From Firmicutes bacterium UBA4845 (GTDB taxonomy: Bacteria > Bacillota > Clostridia > Tissierellales > Sedimentibacteraceae), in NCBI GenBank assembly GCA_002399975.1, contig DHER01000136.1:1896-8232 (forward strand): a stretch of 6,337 nucleotides of DNA, written 5' to 3'. Each line of letters starts with the position of its first letter. Position 1 is the stretch's first letter. Shown here one piece after another: positions 1 to 6,017 of the stretch. The translations under genes and the position numbers were made by a program. Under the pieces are notes generated by a model that worked only from the letters and a program-made list of their open reading frames with translations, searched no databases and was not told where the DNA came from.

Positions 1-1703
1 GATTCAGTATTGGTCAACAGTTCATTTTTTAAGAAATCATCAAAACCGGCAAATGATTGATCATAACTATCCACAAACGTTTTAACTGATAGATGGTTTG
101 TGATTGTATGTTTCAATTCATCGGCTTTAAGTTCTGCATAATCGGTAGAAATATTCGAGAATATTGTTTCTTTTAAACCGGGCAGAGCATCCCAATATTT
201 GTTGAGCTCATCAATCTCTTTTACCGGGATACCACCAAACATGGTTGCATAAATATCCCAGCTTTCTGTCGTTTCTGAGGAATCGACATATCGTGGTATA
301 TTCAGATTATAATCATTTTCCCGTATCTCATCCCGAGTAACTAATCTTGCAAATTTAGGTTGAGGCTTTCTTTTGATCACGGTATCTGCTATTTTCCTGA
401 TATCGCATGCACGAAGCTTATTGTTTTTACCTTCCTTGATGAAACCTTTTGAAGCATCAACTATTAAAACATCCGTTCTCTCTCTTTTCTGTCTTAAAAC
501 CATTATGATGGTTGGAATGCCTGTGCCAAAAAAGATATTTGACGGAAGTCCAATAATCGCATCAATATTGTTTCGCTCGATCAGATTTTTCCGAATGACT
601 CCCTCTTCACCACCACGGAACAGTACACCATGAGGAAGAACAATTGTCATTATTCCTTCAGGCTTCACGTGATACAGATCGTGTAGGAGAAATGCATAGT
701 CGGCTTTTCCTTTTGGAGCAAGTCCATAACTCGCATAACGCGGATCCGCATCTTTATTATCTGAATCCCATTTTTGCGAGTAGGGCGGATTGGATACAAC
801 TGCATCCACATAGAGGGGATTGTAAGAACCGATGGGATCACTCTCTTCGAAATAGGGCCAATCATCTTCCAACGTATCACCATTGCGGGTAACGATATTG
901 TGCGGTAAAAGGCCACGCATAACCAGATTCATGCGAGTGAGGTTATAGGTGTTCTGCTTTAACTCCTGTGCATAATATTTGATGTTGTTTTCATCGTCAA
1001 CATGTTTGGCAACACTCTTTCCAATGTTAATAAGCAGTGAGCCGGATCCACTTGTAGGGTCGTATATTTGAATCTCCTTTTTGTCTTTCAGATGATCAGC
1101 GATAATCTCTGACATCAACAGGGAAACCTCGTGAGGAGTATAAAATTCACCGGCTTTCTTTCCTGCATTTGCAGCAAACATACCTATCAGATACTCATAA
1201 ATGAATCCAAGCATATCATAATCCTGCTTGGCATCCATGGGTATTCCTTTGATCAAATGAATGAGATCACTGATTGCTTTTGTCTGGGAGGCAGCACTCT
1301 CACCCAGTTTGCTCAGTCCGGTTTGCAAAGTGTCGAAAACGCCATCGAATAGTTTCTTGTGTGCCGGACTTATCAGACGACTAAATGCAGACAACGCATC
1401 CCTTACATTCGATACATCAAAGTCTTTTCCCATTTTAATCCAAGTGGAAAAGAGATCCTTATAAGAGATGAAATAACCAATATTTTTTTTAAAGTACTCA
1501 ACAGCTTCGATATCCTCCTCCGAAAGTGACTTGATGTCCTCATCAGAATAATCAACTTTTTTTGCGAAAATAATTTCCCTGTCGGAGAGGTATTTATAAA
1601 AAATGAAACCTAGGATATAGTCTTTGTATTCATTGGCGTCAATCTTAGAACGCATTTGATTAGCAGACTGCCATATCTTGGCTGCCAATTGTTGTTTATT
1701 CAT
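1..1703 (-). CDS. hsdM: Type I restriction-modification DNA methyltransferase subunit M (3' end outside window)
   Basis: The frame is open for 567 codons from ATG at 1703 to the left edge, so the C-terminus is missing. The product is the modification subunit of a type I R-M enzyme. It transfers a methyl group from S-adenosylmethionine to adenine N6 and also forms the core to which HsdS and HsdR bind. The start MNKQQLAAKIWQSANQMR and the helical region up to about residue 150 fit the HsdM N-terminal domain. The catalytic domain shows GEFYTPHEV at about 185-193, the SAM-binding motif I DPTSGSG at 215-221, and the N6-adenine catalytic motif IV NPPY at 305-308. No frameshift or stop was found, so it appears functional. 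The ATG has no Shine-Dalgarno but an A/T-rich leader, as is usual in Bacteroidetes. It is the last gene visible in a minus-strand series; hsdS and hsdR would be expected further left. Confidence 0.95.
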   Translation of the reverse strand, partial: MNKQQLAAKIWQSANQMRSKIDANEYKDYILGFIFYKYLSDREIIFAKKVDYSDEDIKSLSEEDIEAVEYFKKNIGYFISYKDLFSTWIKMGKDFDVSNVRDALSAFSRLISPAHKKLFDGVFDTLQTGLSKLGESAASQTKAISDLIHLIKGIPMDAKQDYDMLGFIYEYLIGMFAANAGKKAGEFYTPHEVSLLMSEIIADHLKDKKEIQIYDPTSGSGSLLINIGKSVAKHVDDENNIKYYAQELKQNTYNLTRMNLVMRGLLPHNIVTRNGDTLEDDWPYFEESDPIGSYNPLYVDAVVSNPPYSQKWDSDNKDADPRYASYGLAPKGKADYAFLLHDLYHVKPEGIMTIVLPHGVLFRGGEEGVIRKNLIERNNIDAIIGLPSNIFFGTGIPTIIMVLRQKRERTDVLIVDASKGFIKEGKNNKLRACDIRKIADTVIKRKPQPKFARLVTRDEIRENDYNLNIPRYVDSSETTESWDIYATMFGGIPVKEIDELNKYWDALPGLKETIFSNISTDYAELKADELKHTITNHLSVKTFVDSYDQSFAGFDDFLKNELLTNTE

Positions 1704-1927
1704 ATTATACTTGTATGCAATTGTCTTAGTCGTTAGTAACCAGTATGTTCATATCATATCAGACAGTAAAATATAACTTTAAAGTGATTAAAGTACAAAT
1801 TTACAAAATAAAACATTCTGCTTCACCTGGATTTTACAGTCTTATTACCTTATTATTGATTTCATCAAAAATTCAATGGTTTATCGTGTTATTTATGCTA
1901 AATATGAGTTATATTAGGATGGCGTTT
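1704..1927. other. Intergenic spacer between HEPN gene and hsdM
   Basis: This AT-rich 224-bp spacer has no convincing gene. On the minus strand a TAAATTTG box at 1803-1796 matches the Bacteroidetes -7 consensus TAnnTTTG, but there is no TTTG at the expected -33 position. An hsdM promoter here is therefore only possible. I see no clear terminator hairpin after the HEPN gene, which leaves readthrough into hsdM plausible. Confidence 0.4.
1796..1803 (-). promoter_or_regulatory. Possible -7 element for hsdM
   Basis: TAAATTTG on the minus strand fits TAnnTTTG and would give a leader of roughly 85 nt before hsdM. The matching -33 TTTG is absent, and a match of this size is not rare in such AT-rich DNA. 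Confidence 0.2.
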
Positions 1928-2755
1928 TTATTGCGATTGATATACCACATCAATCACTTTCTCAAATAGTTCATAAACGAAATTATTTGTATTATTCACA
2001 TGATCCTCAAGTTCTTCCGTTGAGATTTCAACTATTCCTCCATCAATGGAGAAATGATATCTGTGTGCAATATCATTTCTCGTGTCATATGCAGTTTTTA
2101 AATATGTGTAATCAGGTATTTTAATTCCGAGTAAAGTTGAAAAAAGGGAATCAACCACTTCAAAATTATTGTAATGGGATCTCCTCAATTTCTCAATTAC
2201 TTTTTCTTCTGTCAGTCCGTGAAATTTTTTACTTATGTTGTACATTTCTTTTATTTCAGGAAATCTTGAATAACATGCTATTAATATCTCCATCATGAAG
2301 AGTTCATAATTTGAAAAGACAGAGAGATAAATCATACGGTGAATATTTCTTGACAGGCTGTAGTTTCTGTATGAATTAAATTCTGTAGTCTCTTCTGTTG
2401 ATAGATCATCTATACGCTTGTTCCTGTTTAAAACTTCCCACATACCGTATATGTTGTAGTTGTATGAGTAGATGCAGCGGTATGGATTTTCTATAACAAT
2501 TTCATTCCCATAACTGGAAATTTCCCCTGCTGTGTGATATATGATGTCGTCTCGGCAAATTTGGTCGTTATTAACGTACTTAACTATCTTACCGTTTTCA
2601 TTTAATGATTTATCAGCAAATATTACCTCTGTAAATTGATCTTTATTTAGATTTGAATAAGCTACTAAATCTAGGTAGGATACTTCTTTGTCAGTATCAA
2701 AGATGATATGCCCATCTACAAAAACATCCTTGTGAAAATCCCTGATTTCAAACAT
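1928..2755 (-). CDS. HEPN-domain protein, predicted RNase/defence effector in a type I R-M locus
   Basis: This is a 275-residue protein from ATG at 2755. The frame stays open upstream to a TTG at 2821, but ATG is preferred. The C-terminal half is helical. It contains TRNDIAHR with R226 and H231, which fits the HEPN catalytic signature R-x4-6-H with the usual polar residue (N) directly after the arginine. The segment YLSVFSNYELFMMEILIACY, at about 143-162, would be an earlier helix of the same fold. In known families (PrrC, RloC, RnlA, many toxins) such domains are metal-independent RNases, so RNA cleavage is the inferred activity. The N-terminal 100 or so residues (FVDGHIIFDTDKEVSYLDLV) match nothing I recognise. 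I see no Walker A motif, membrane segment or signal peptide. It lies between the yhcG-like gene (307 bp upstream) and hsdM (224 bp downstream) on the same strand, with no antitoxin-like partner visible. It could instead be an inactive HEPN scaffold. Confidence 0.8.
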   Translation of the reverse strand: MFEIRDFHKDVFVDGHIIFDTDKEVSYLDLVAYSNLNKDQFTEVIFADKSLNENGKIVKYVNNDQICRDDIIYHTAGEISSYGNEIVIENPYRCIYSYNYNIYGMWEVLNRNKRIDDLSTEETTEFNSYRNYSLSRNIHRMIYLSVFSNYELFMMEILIACYSRFPEIKEMYNISKKFHGLTEEKVIEKLRRSHYNNFEVVDSLFSTLLGIKIPDYTYLKTAYDTRNDIAHRYHFSIDGGIVEISTEELEDHVNNTNNFVYELFEKVIDVVYQSQ

Positions 2756-3062
2756 AACGCATATTGTTTTTATGTAATCGAATGAAGTTAAGATATACCC
2801 ATATCTTGGCAACGAAACCAAGCAACGAATTTAACGAAAACATTTCAGTGTAACCAGCTGAATATATAACATTTGTAGTTAGAAAGCAACTTAAAATCCA
2901 TGTCTTGACCTATTTCATTTTTTATGTGAATCAAGAAAATGCAGACATTTAAGCACTTATCCATTTTGCATTGAAAATGCAAAGTGCTGGATTGAAATTT
3001 TTAAATACCATAACCAATCTTTCTAGTCAATTTTGAAGACCTGTCTCCGGCTGTTGCCGACA
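2756..3062. other. Intergenic region between yhcG-like gene and HEPN gene
   Basis: This is 307 bp of AT-rich sequence with no supported gene. It holds a small GC hairpin just after the yhcG-like stop (CGGC/GCCG, 3048-3059, loop TGTT) and a larger bulged hairpin at 2952-2988. No TAnnTTTG promoter for the HEPN gene was found between the genes. The only match, at 2749-2756, overlaps the HEPN start codon and would initiate inside the gene. Confidence 0.5.
2952..2988 (-). terminator. Bulged hairpin downstream of yhcG-like gene, possible weak terminator or regulatory structure
   Basis: The arms TTTGCATT (2965-2972) and AATGCAAA (2976-2983) close on a GAA loop. They are flanked by AGCACTT (2952-2958) and GTGCT (2984-2988), giving a long stem with one bulge of about 6-7 nt. 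On the minus strand it follows the yhcG-like stop by about 75 nt. No long U-tract follows, so a role as a simple intrinsic terminator is uncertain. Confidence 0.35.
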
Positions 3063-4112
3063 TCATTTTTCCTCAATTTGGTTCATTTTAGCAATTTCCA
3101 GTGCCTTATGTAGTTTGTCGGCAAACCATTGTTTATCAGGTAGCTCAGTAAGGTATTGAGCTACTTTTATCTGGTTATTATCGAGCATCAATAGTTCAAT
3201 ATGTTCGGTATTGCCTTCGCTGCATAGCAAGAGCCCGATAGGTGTTTCCTCACCCCGTAACATTTCGTTTTTTTGCAGCCAGCGCAAGTATAACTCCATT
3301 TGGGCTTTGTGTTCGGGTTTAAACTTTCCTAGTTTAAGATCAATTGCCACCAGTCTTTTTAGCTTGCGATGGTAAAAAAGCAAGTCCAAATGGTAATCAA
3401 TAGCATCAACCGATATCCGTTTTTGTCGTTCCAAGAATGCAAAACCGCTCCCCAGTTCCATAATGAATTGTTGTAGGTTCGCAATCAAGGCGTTTTCCAC
3501 GTCTTTCTCTGAATACATTCCTTGCAAACCCAGAAAATCAAGTATATAGCTGCTTTTAAATACCAGTTCGGGGTTTAAGGTGTGATCTTCTTTCAAATCG
3601 TTTAGCACCTTTGCTATTTGTGTTTCAGGCTTTGTTGAAATGGCAGTACGTTCGTATAGCATCTTATCCATTTGATCTGCCAGTGCTCTGGTGTTCCAGT
3701 TTTCTAAGATGGCCATTTCAAGATAAAAATTCCGTTTAAGCGGATCTTTCTCATAAGCTAATGTTTTGAGGTGTGTCCAACTTAATTGTCTCTGCGCTGC
3801 GGAGACAATCTGCTCCTCTGTAAAATTCTCTGCAACGCGGAGACAATGCCGAAGATGCTTGTCAGACCATCCGGAGCCAATGGCTTGGGTAAGGTTTTCA
3901 GATAGCCTGATAATGATTTGTTGGCCATATGTGGCCCTATTTCCCTGGAGGATGAAAGTTTGTATGTGCTTACCAACTTTGAAATTCAACAACGTGGCTT
4001 CGGCATTTACAAATGCGGCGACTCGTTTTCTTGTCTCTGAAATAAGTTGAAAAACTGAGTTATACAACTCCCCTATGTCTGAATTGATTATGTTTTCTTC
4101 TGATGTTTTCAT
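3063..4112 (-). CDS. YhcG/DUF1016 family protein with PDDEXK nuclease domain
   Basis: This is a 349-residue protein, a normal full length for the family, starting at ATG 4112. The N-terminal part (about 10-155) is the DUF1016 helical domain, thought to bind DNA or partners. It includes the family-typical stretch RQLSWTHLKTL at 108-118 and KRNFYLEMAI at 126-135. The C-terminal part (about 175-340) is a PDDEXK-type nuclease. It shows an acidic residue in VENAL (E206), D243 in HLDLLFYHR, the D-x-K pair D258/K260 in IDLK, and Q271 in QMELYL. The more usual family form of the D-x-K site is ELK. The family is known as a predicted DNA nuclease frequent near R-M and other defence genes; its biochemical role is poorly defined. 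It is first of the three co-directional genes here, with a good promoter about 190 bp upstream. A small repeat pair lies inside the gene (3785-3847). Confidence 0.92.
   Translation of the reverse strand: MKTSEENIINSDIGELYNSVFQLISETRKRVAAFVNAEATLLNFKVGKHIQTFILQGNRATYGQQIIIRLSENLTQAIGSGWSDKHLRHCLRVAENFTEEQIVSAAQRQLSWTHLKTLAYEKDPLKRNFYLEMAILENWNTRALADQMDKMLYERTAISTKPETQIAKVLNDLKEDHTLNPELVFKSSYILDFLGLQGMYSEKDVENALIANLQQFIMELGSGFAFLERQKRISVDAIDYHLDLLFYHRKLKRLVAIDLKLGKFKPEHKAQMELYLRWLQKNEMLRGEETPIGLLLCSEGNTEHIELLMLDNNQIKVAQYLTELPDKQWFADKLHKALEIAKMNQIEEK
3785..3847. repeat. Two copies of a GAGACAAT-type palindromic repeat inside the yhcG-like gene
   Basis: Copy A (3785-3809) is a near-palindrome with 8-bp arms ATTGTCTC and GAGACAAT. 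Copy B (3825-3847) matches its right 21 bases at 18 positions: TCTCTGC, then three differing bases, then GCGGAGACAAT. The copies are offset by 38 bp and so are read in different frames. One encodes IVSAAQRQ, the other HCLRVAEN. Confidence 0.7.
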
Positions 4113-4130
4113 CCCGTATTTTTTTTATTA

Positions 4131-4162
4131 ATTCATTCCACAATACACTTATTCATCCCACA
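4131..4162 (-). repeat. Direct repeat upstream of yhcG-like start
   Basis: ATTCATTCCACA (4131-4142) and ATTCATCCCACA (4151-4162) differ at one base and are exactly 20 bp apart, about two helical turns. On the minus strand each reads TGTGGRATGAAT. The real start codon context, GGGATGAA, repeats the core a third time. The repeat could be an operator or could form decoy starts: the upstream ATGs give only a 7-codon and a 2-codon peptide. Confidence 0.5.
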
Positions 4163-4170
4163 GGCTCTTT

Positions 4171-4289
4171 TTACTTATTTTCAGTTTCCAGATCAATGGT
4201 AAACAGTTTTGCAAAGATGGCTTCTCTTTCGTTTTCTCCTTAGGGCATCCTAACTCATAAACTATATTTGTAATTACACCAAATTCCAA
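4171..4289 (-). pseudogene. Frameshifted remnant of a gene 3' end
   Basis: On the minus strand, codons from 4289 read LEFGVITNIVYELGCPKE. A one-frame shift near 4240 then gives GENEREAIFAKLFTIDLETENK and a stop at 4171-4173. Both pieces look like protein, but neither has a complete frame: a TGA precedes the first and a TAA precedes the second. I do not recognise the parent gene. It lies between the promoter at 4306-4336 and the yhcG-like start, so it may be the tail of a decayed first gene of the operon. Chance is not excluded at this length. Confidence 0.3.
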
Positions 4290-4305
4290 TCATCCGAAAT
4301 ACGAT

Positions 4306-4336
4306 CAAAGTTATTGAAAAGAAGTTGAGTCTCAAA
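4306..4336 (-). promoter_or_regulatory. Bacteroidetes-type promoter reading toward yhcG-like gene
   Basis: On the minus strand, TTTG (4336-4333) is followed after exactly 19 bp by TAACTTTG (4313-4306). This fits the Bacteroidetes primary sigma consensus TTTG at -33 and TAnnTTTG at -7. Transcription would start near 4300 and leave a leader of about 190 nt before the ATG at 4112. It is the best promoter candidate in the window for the three-gene series. Confidence 0.5.
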
Positions 4337-4509
4337 TTTTCTCTAAGAATTATTTAACTGGCAGTCAATTATGGGAAACAAAATAGATTGTATGACTCTG
4401 ATTACTATAAGGTATGAATGTTTGTGATGAGTCAATAGATTATATTTGAGCTCTGCCCTCCCCCCGGCAAAAACAACCTTTACATTTCTATACCCTCCCA
4501 GTTTAAAGA

Positions 4510-4773
4510 TCACATTCGAGAATTTCTCTCTAGCAGCTTCAATAATCCGGTCACAGCGGAAATTGGGGAATCGCAAAAGAAAAGTGTACCAAAATAAGAT
4601 ACAGATCCGATACCCAAAGCATCAACCATAGAAACCTTCAAATCCCCATTCCCCCTGTTCTCCTGCCAGGCAAAGGCTATTTTTGCCTTACCGACAGTGC
4701 AACCCATAAACCGTCTTGTGTTCCTTTCAACATACCCCCCGGGCTGCCCTGATCGAAGCTTTTCCCAAATCAT
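4510..4773 (-). CDS. Doubtful small hypothetical protein (87 codons)
   Basis: This ORF starts with ATG at 4773. It has a textbook Shine-Dalgarno AGGAGGA at 4789-4783, 9 nt before the start, which is unusual beside neighbours that have none. The product (MIWEKLRSGQPGGYVERN at the start, KIAFAWQENRGNGDLKVS in the middle) matches no family I know and has no clear domain or membrane segment. It is GC-richer than the three genes to its left. A second frame overlapping its end (4343-4576, FRCDRIIEAAREKFSNVIFK) also looks somewhat protein-like, so the pair may be one frameshifted old gene. Both may equally be chance frames. Confidence 0.25.
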   Translation of the reverse strand: MIWEKLRSGQPGGYVERNTRRFMGCTVGKAKIAFAWQENRGNGDLKVSMVDALGIGSVSYFGTLFFCDSPISAVTGLLKLLERNSRM

Positions 4774-4883
4774 ACGCTGGTCTCCTCCTGCTTTTAATCT
4801 GCAGCAGTATCAATCACCATCCCGTTTCTACAACCGTAAATCCCGTAAATTAAACAGAACAGGTTATAAGGTGTTCGTCAATC

Positions 4884-4912
4884 GCTCACTTAATGCAATA
4901 AAGCATGTGAGC
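4884..4912. repeat. Bulged hairpin
   Basis: GCTCAC (4884-4889) pairs with GTGAGC (4907-4912). After a 3-nt bulge (TTA), ATGC (4893-4896) pairs with GCAT (4903-4906), closing on a 6-nt loop AATAAA. This gives ten base pairs in all. Confidence 0.55.
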
Positions 4913-5185
4913 AAGGGCAAGCTATAAACAGTGGCACTAAAAAATCTCCACACCGCAACTTCCATGGTATTTATCAAGAATCAATCGTGTTTTTTCCGTT
5001 GATATTATTCGTTTTGCTCTTCAGCAATCACTGCGGGTAGTATTTTTTCGCCACCCTTGCACACACCGCATCCACACTTCACGCTTGTGCTCCGGCACAC
5101 TCGCTTCGCTTCGTTTGGTGCTCATCGTGGCGTAGCTGCTTGTTTTATTGCACGACGCTCACTCAATCCTCACCCGTGGCTACTC

Positions 5186-5248
5186 TTGCCCCCTTATAAA
5201 CCCCAATACGGTATTCACTTACGCTCATACATTTTTGAAAGGGGGCAA
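5186..5248. repeat. Perfect 10-bp inverted repeat, 43 bp apart
   Basis: TTGCCCCCTT (5186-5195) is the exact reverse complement of AAGGGGGCAA (5239-5248). GC-rich arms spaced this way suit a protein-binding site such as a relaxase or recombinase site, or a long stem in a structured RNA. No neighbouring mob or integrase gene is in the window to support the first option. Confidence 0.6.
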
Positions 5249-5291
5249 TCGCCACTGAGTGTTCTGCTCGCCTGCTAGTCGCTCGGGCTTC

Positions 5292-5331
5292 GCGGGGTGT
5301 CACACTTTTTGTAAAAACACCGCCCCTCCGC
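5292..5331. repeat. GC-rich stem-loop
   Basis: GCGG (5292-5295) and GGTGT (5296-5300) pair with CCGC (5328-5331) and ACACC (5317-5321). An extra side of GCCCCT is left unpaired on the right arm. Inside, TTTT can pair with AAAA around a GT loop. Confidence 0.45.
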
Positions 5332-5777
5332 TCTTGCAGTGTTCATTTCGTTCACTACGTCGATTGTTGCCCACATTCTTCGTTCTCCAATCTCCTCTTT
5401 CGCTACATTCACACCGCACCGCTGTATCAAGGGCAAAAGTCAGGTTCCGCTCGTCTGCACGTTCCGTTTTCGCTCATTACACTTTTGGCACTTATTCCCA
5501 ATCATTATAATTTTCACCAACCATCTTTACGGATTGCAACCAAGTTTGCTTTGCACTTCGTTTCAACCCGTATTTTCCAAAGCCCCAACGTTCCATTCGC
5601 TCAATTCCACTTATGCTACTCGCTGCACCAGGCATTTGCCTCTGCCCCTACCCATAAACAAAAAGATGCGCCACCCCAGCTGATCACAGTAGCCGTCAGG
5701 CGCACTCGTAAACTCATGCTTTCTTCTGCCACCACCCTCGCTCCACTCGCTGCGGCTCGCGCCTAGTCACTCCGCAA

Positions 5778-5822
5778 GAAAAAACATGTCGCTTCGCTCC
5801 TCAGTTTTTCCATTGCTTCGTT
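5778..5822. repeat. Hairpin with GTCGCTTCGCTCC loop, copy 1
   Basis: AAAAAC (5780-5785) pairs with GTTTTT (5804-5809) around an 18-nt loop holding GTCGCTTCGCTCC (5788-5800). TGCTTCGTT follows at 5814-5822. The same loop and 3' flank recur at 5972-6017 with a different stem. Confidence 0.5.
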
Positions 5823-5839
5823 CCAGCTCAAGGCTGATA

Positions 5840-5884
5840 ACCTGTTCACAACTTTTCCATTAACTTTCATAAATGTTGACAGGT
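5840..5884. repeat. Bulged inverted repeat
   Basis: ACCTGT (5840-5845) pairs with ACAGGT (5879-5884). After a 3-nt bulge (TCA), CAAC (5849-5852) pairs with GTTG (5875-5878), leaving a 22-nt loop. The arrangement of six pairs, a 3-nt bulge on the left arm and four pairs is the same as in the hairpin at 4884-4912. Confidence 0.45.
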
Positions 5885-5971
5885 AATTTTATAAGCGTTG
5901 GCACAGTGGAAATTCAAAACCCATCCTAAAGAAAGCAATATAAGATAAACATTAAATGTTACTAAACTCAG

Positions 5972-6017
5972 GGAAACAGACGTCGCTTCGCTCCGTATCC
6001 TGTTTTCCTGCTTCGTT
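5972..6017. repeat. Hairpin with GTCGCTTCGCTCC loop, copy 2
   Basis: GGAAACAG (5972-5979) pairs with CTGTTTTCC (6000-6008, one bulged T) around a 20-nt loop containing GTCGCTTCGCTCC (5982-5994). TGCTTCGTT follows at 6009-6017. The stem differs from copy 1 on both arms while pairing is kept. Confidence 0.55.

Noticed and set aside
373..1464. ORFs antisense to or out of frame with hsdM
   Set aside because: The hsdM frame is continuous with catalytic motifs in place, so these are shadows.
1745..1969. Plus-strand ORF of 74 codons in the hsdM-HEPN spacer
   Set aside because: It overlaps the end of the HEPN gene on the opposite strand, is AT-driven in composition and has no recognisable feature.
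2749..2756. TATGTTTG promoter-like box on the minus strand
   Set aside because: It overlaps the HEPN ATG and would place the transcript start inside the gene.
4421..4448. Plus-strand TTTG plus TATATTTG promoter-like pair
   Set aside because: The spacing is 16 bp rather than about 19, and no gene follows on that strand.
4697..4927. Plus-strand ORF of 76 codons
   Set aside because: No recognisable motif; it opposes the minus-strand ORF with a Shine-Dalgarno and contains the hairpin at 4884-4912.
5057..5766. Overlapping plus-strand ORFs of 70-114 codons
   Set aside because: They overlap in several frames, have low-complexity His/Ser/Arg/Phe/Pro-rich products and follow the pyrimidine bias of the strand. 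There is no domain or start signal.
5948..5960. AACATT-A-AATGTT short palindrome
   Set aside because: It is six AT-rich base pairs, easily expected by chance.
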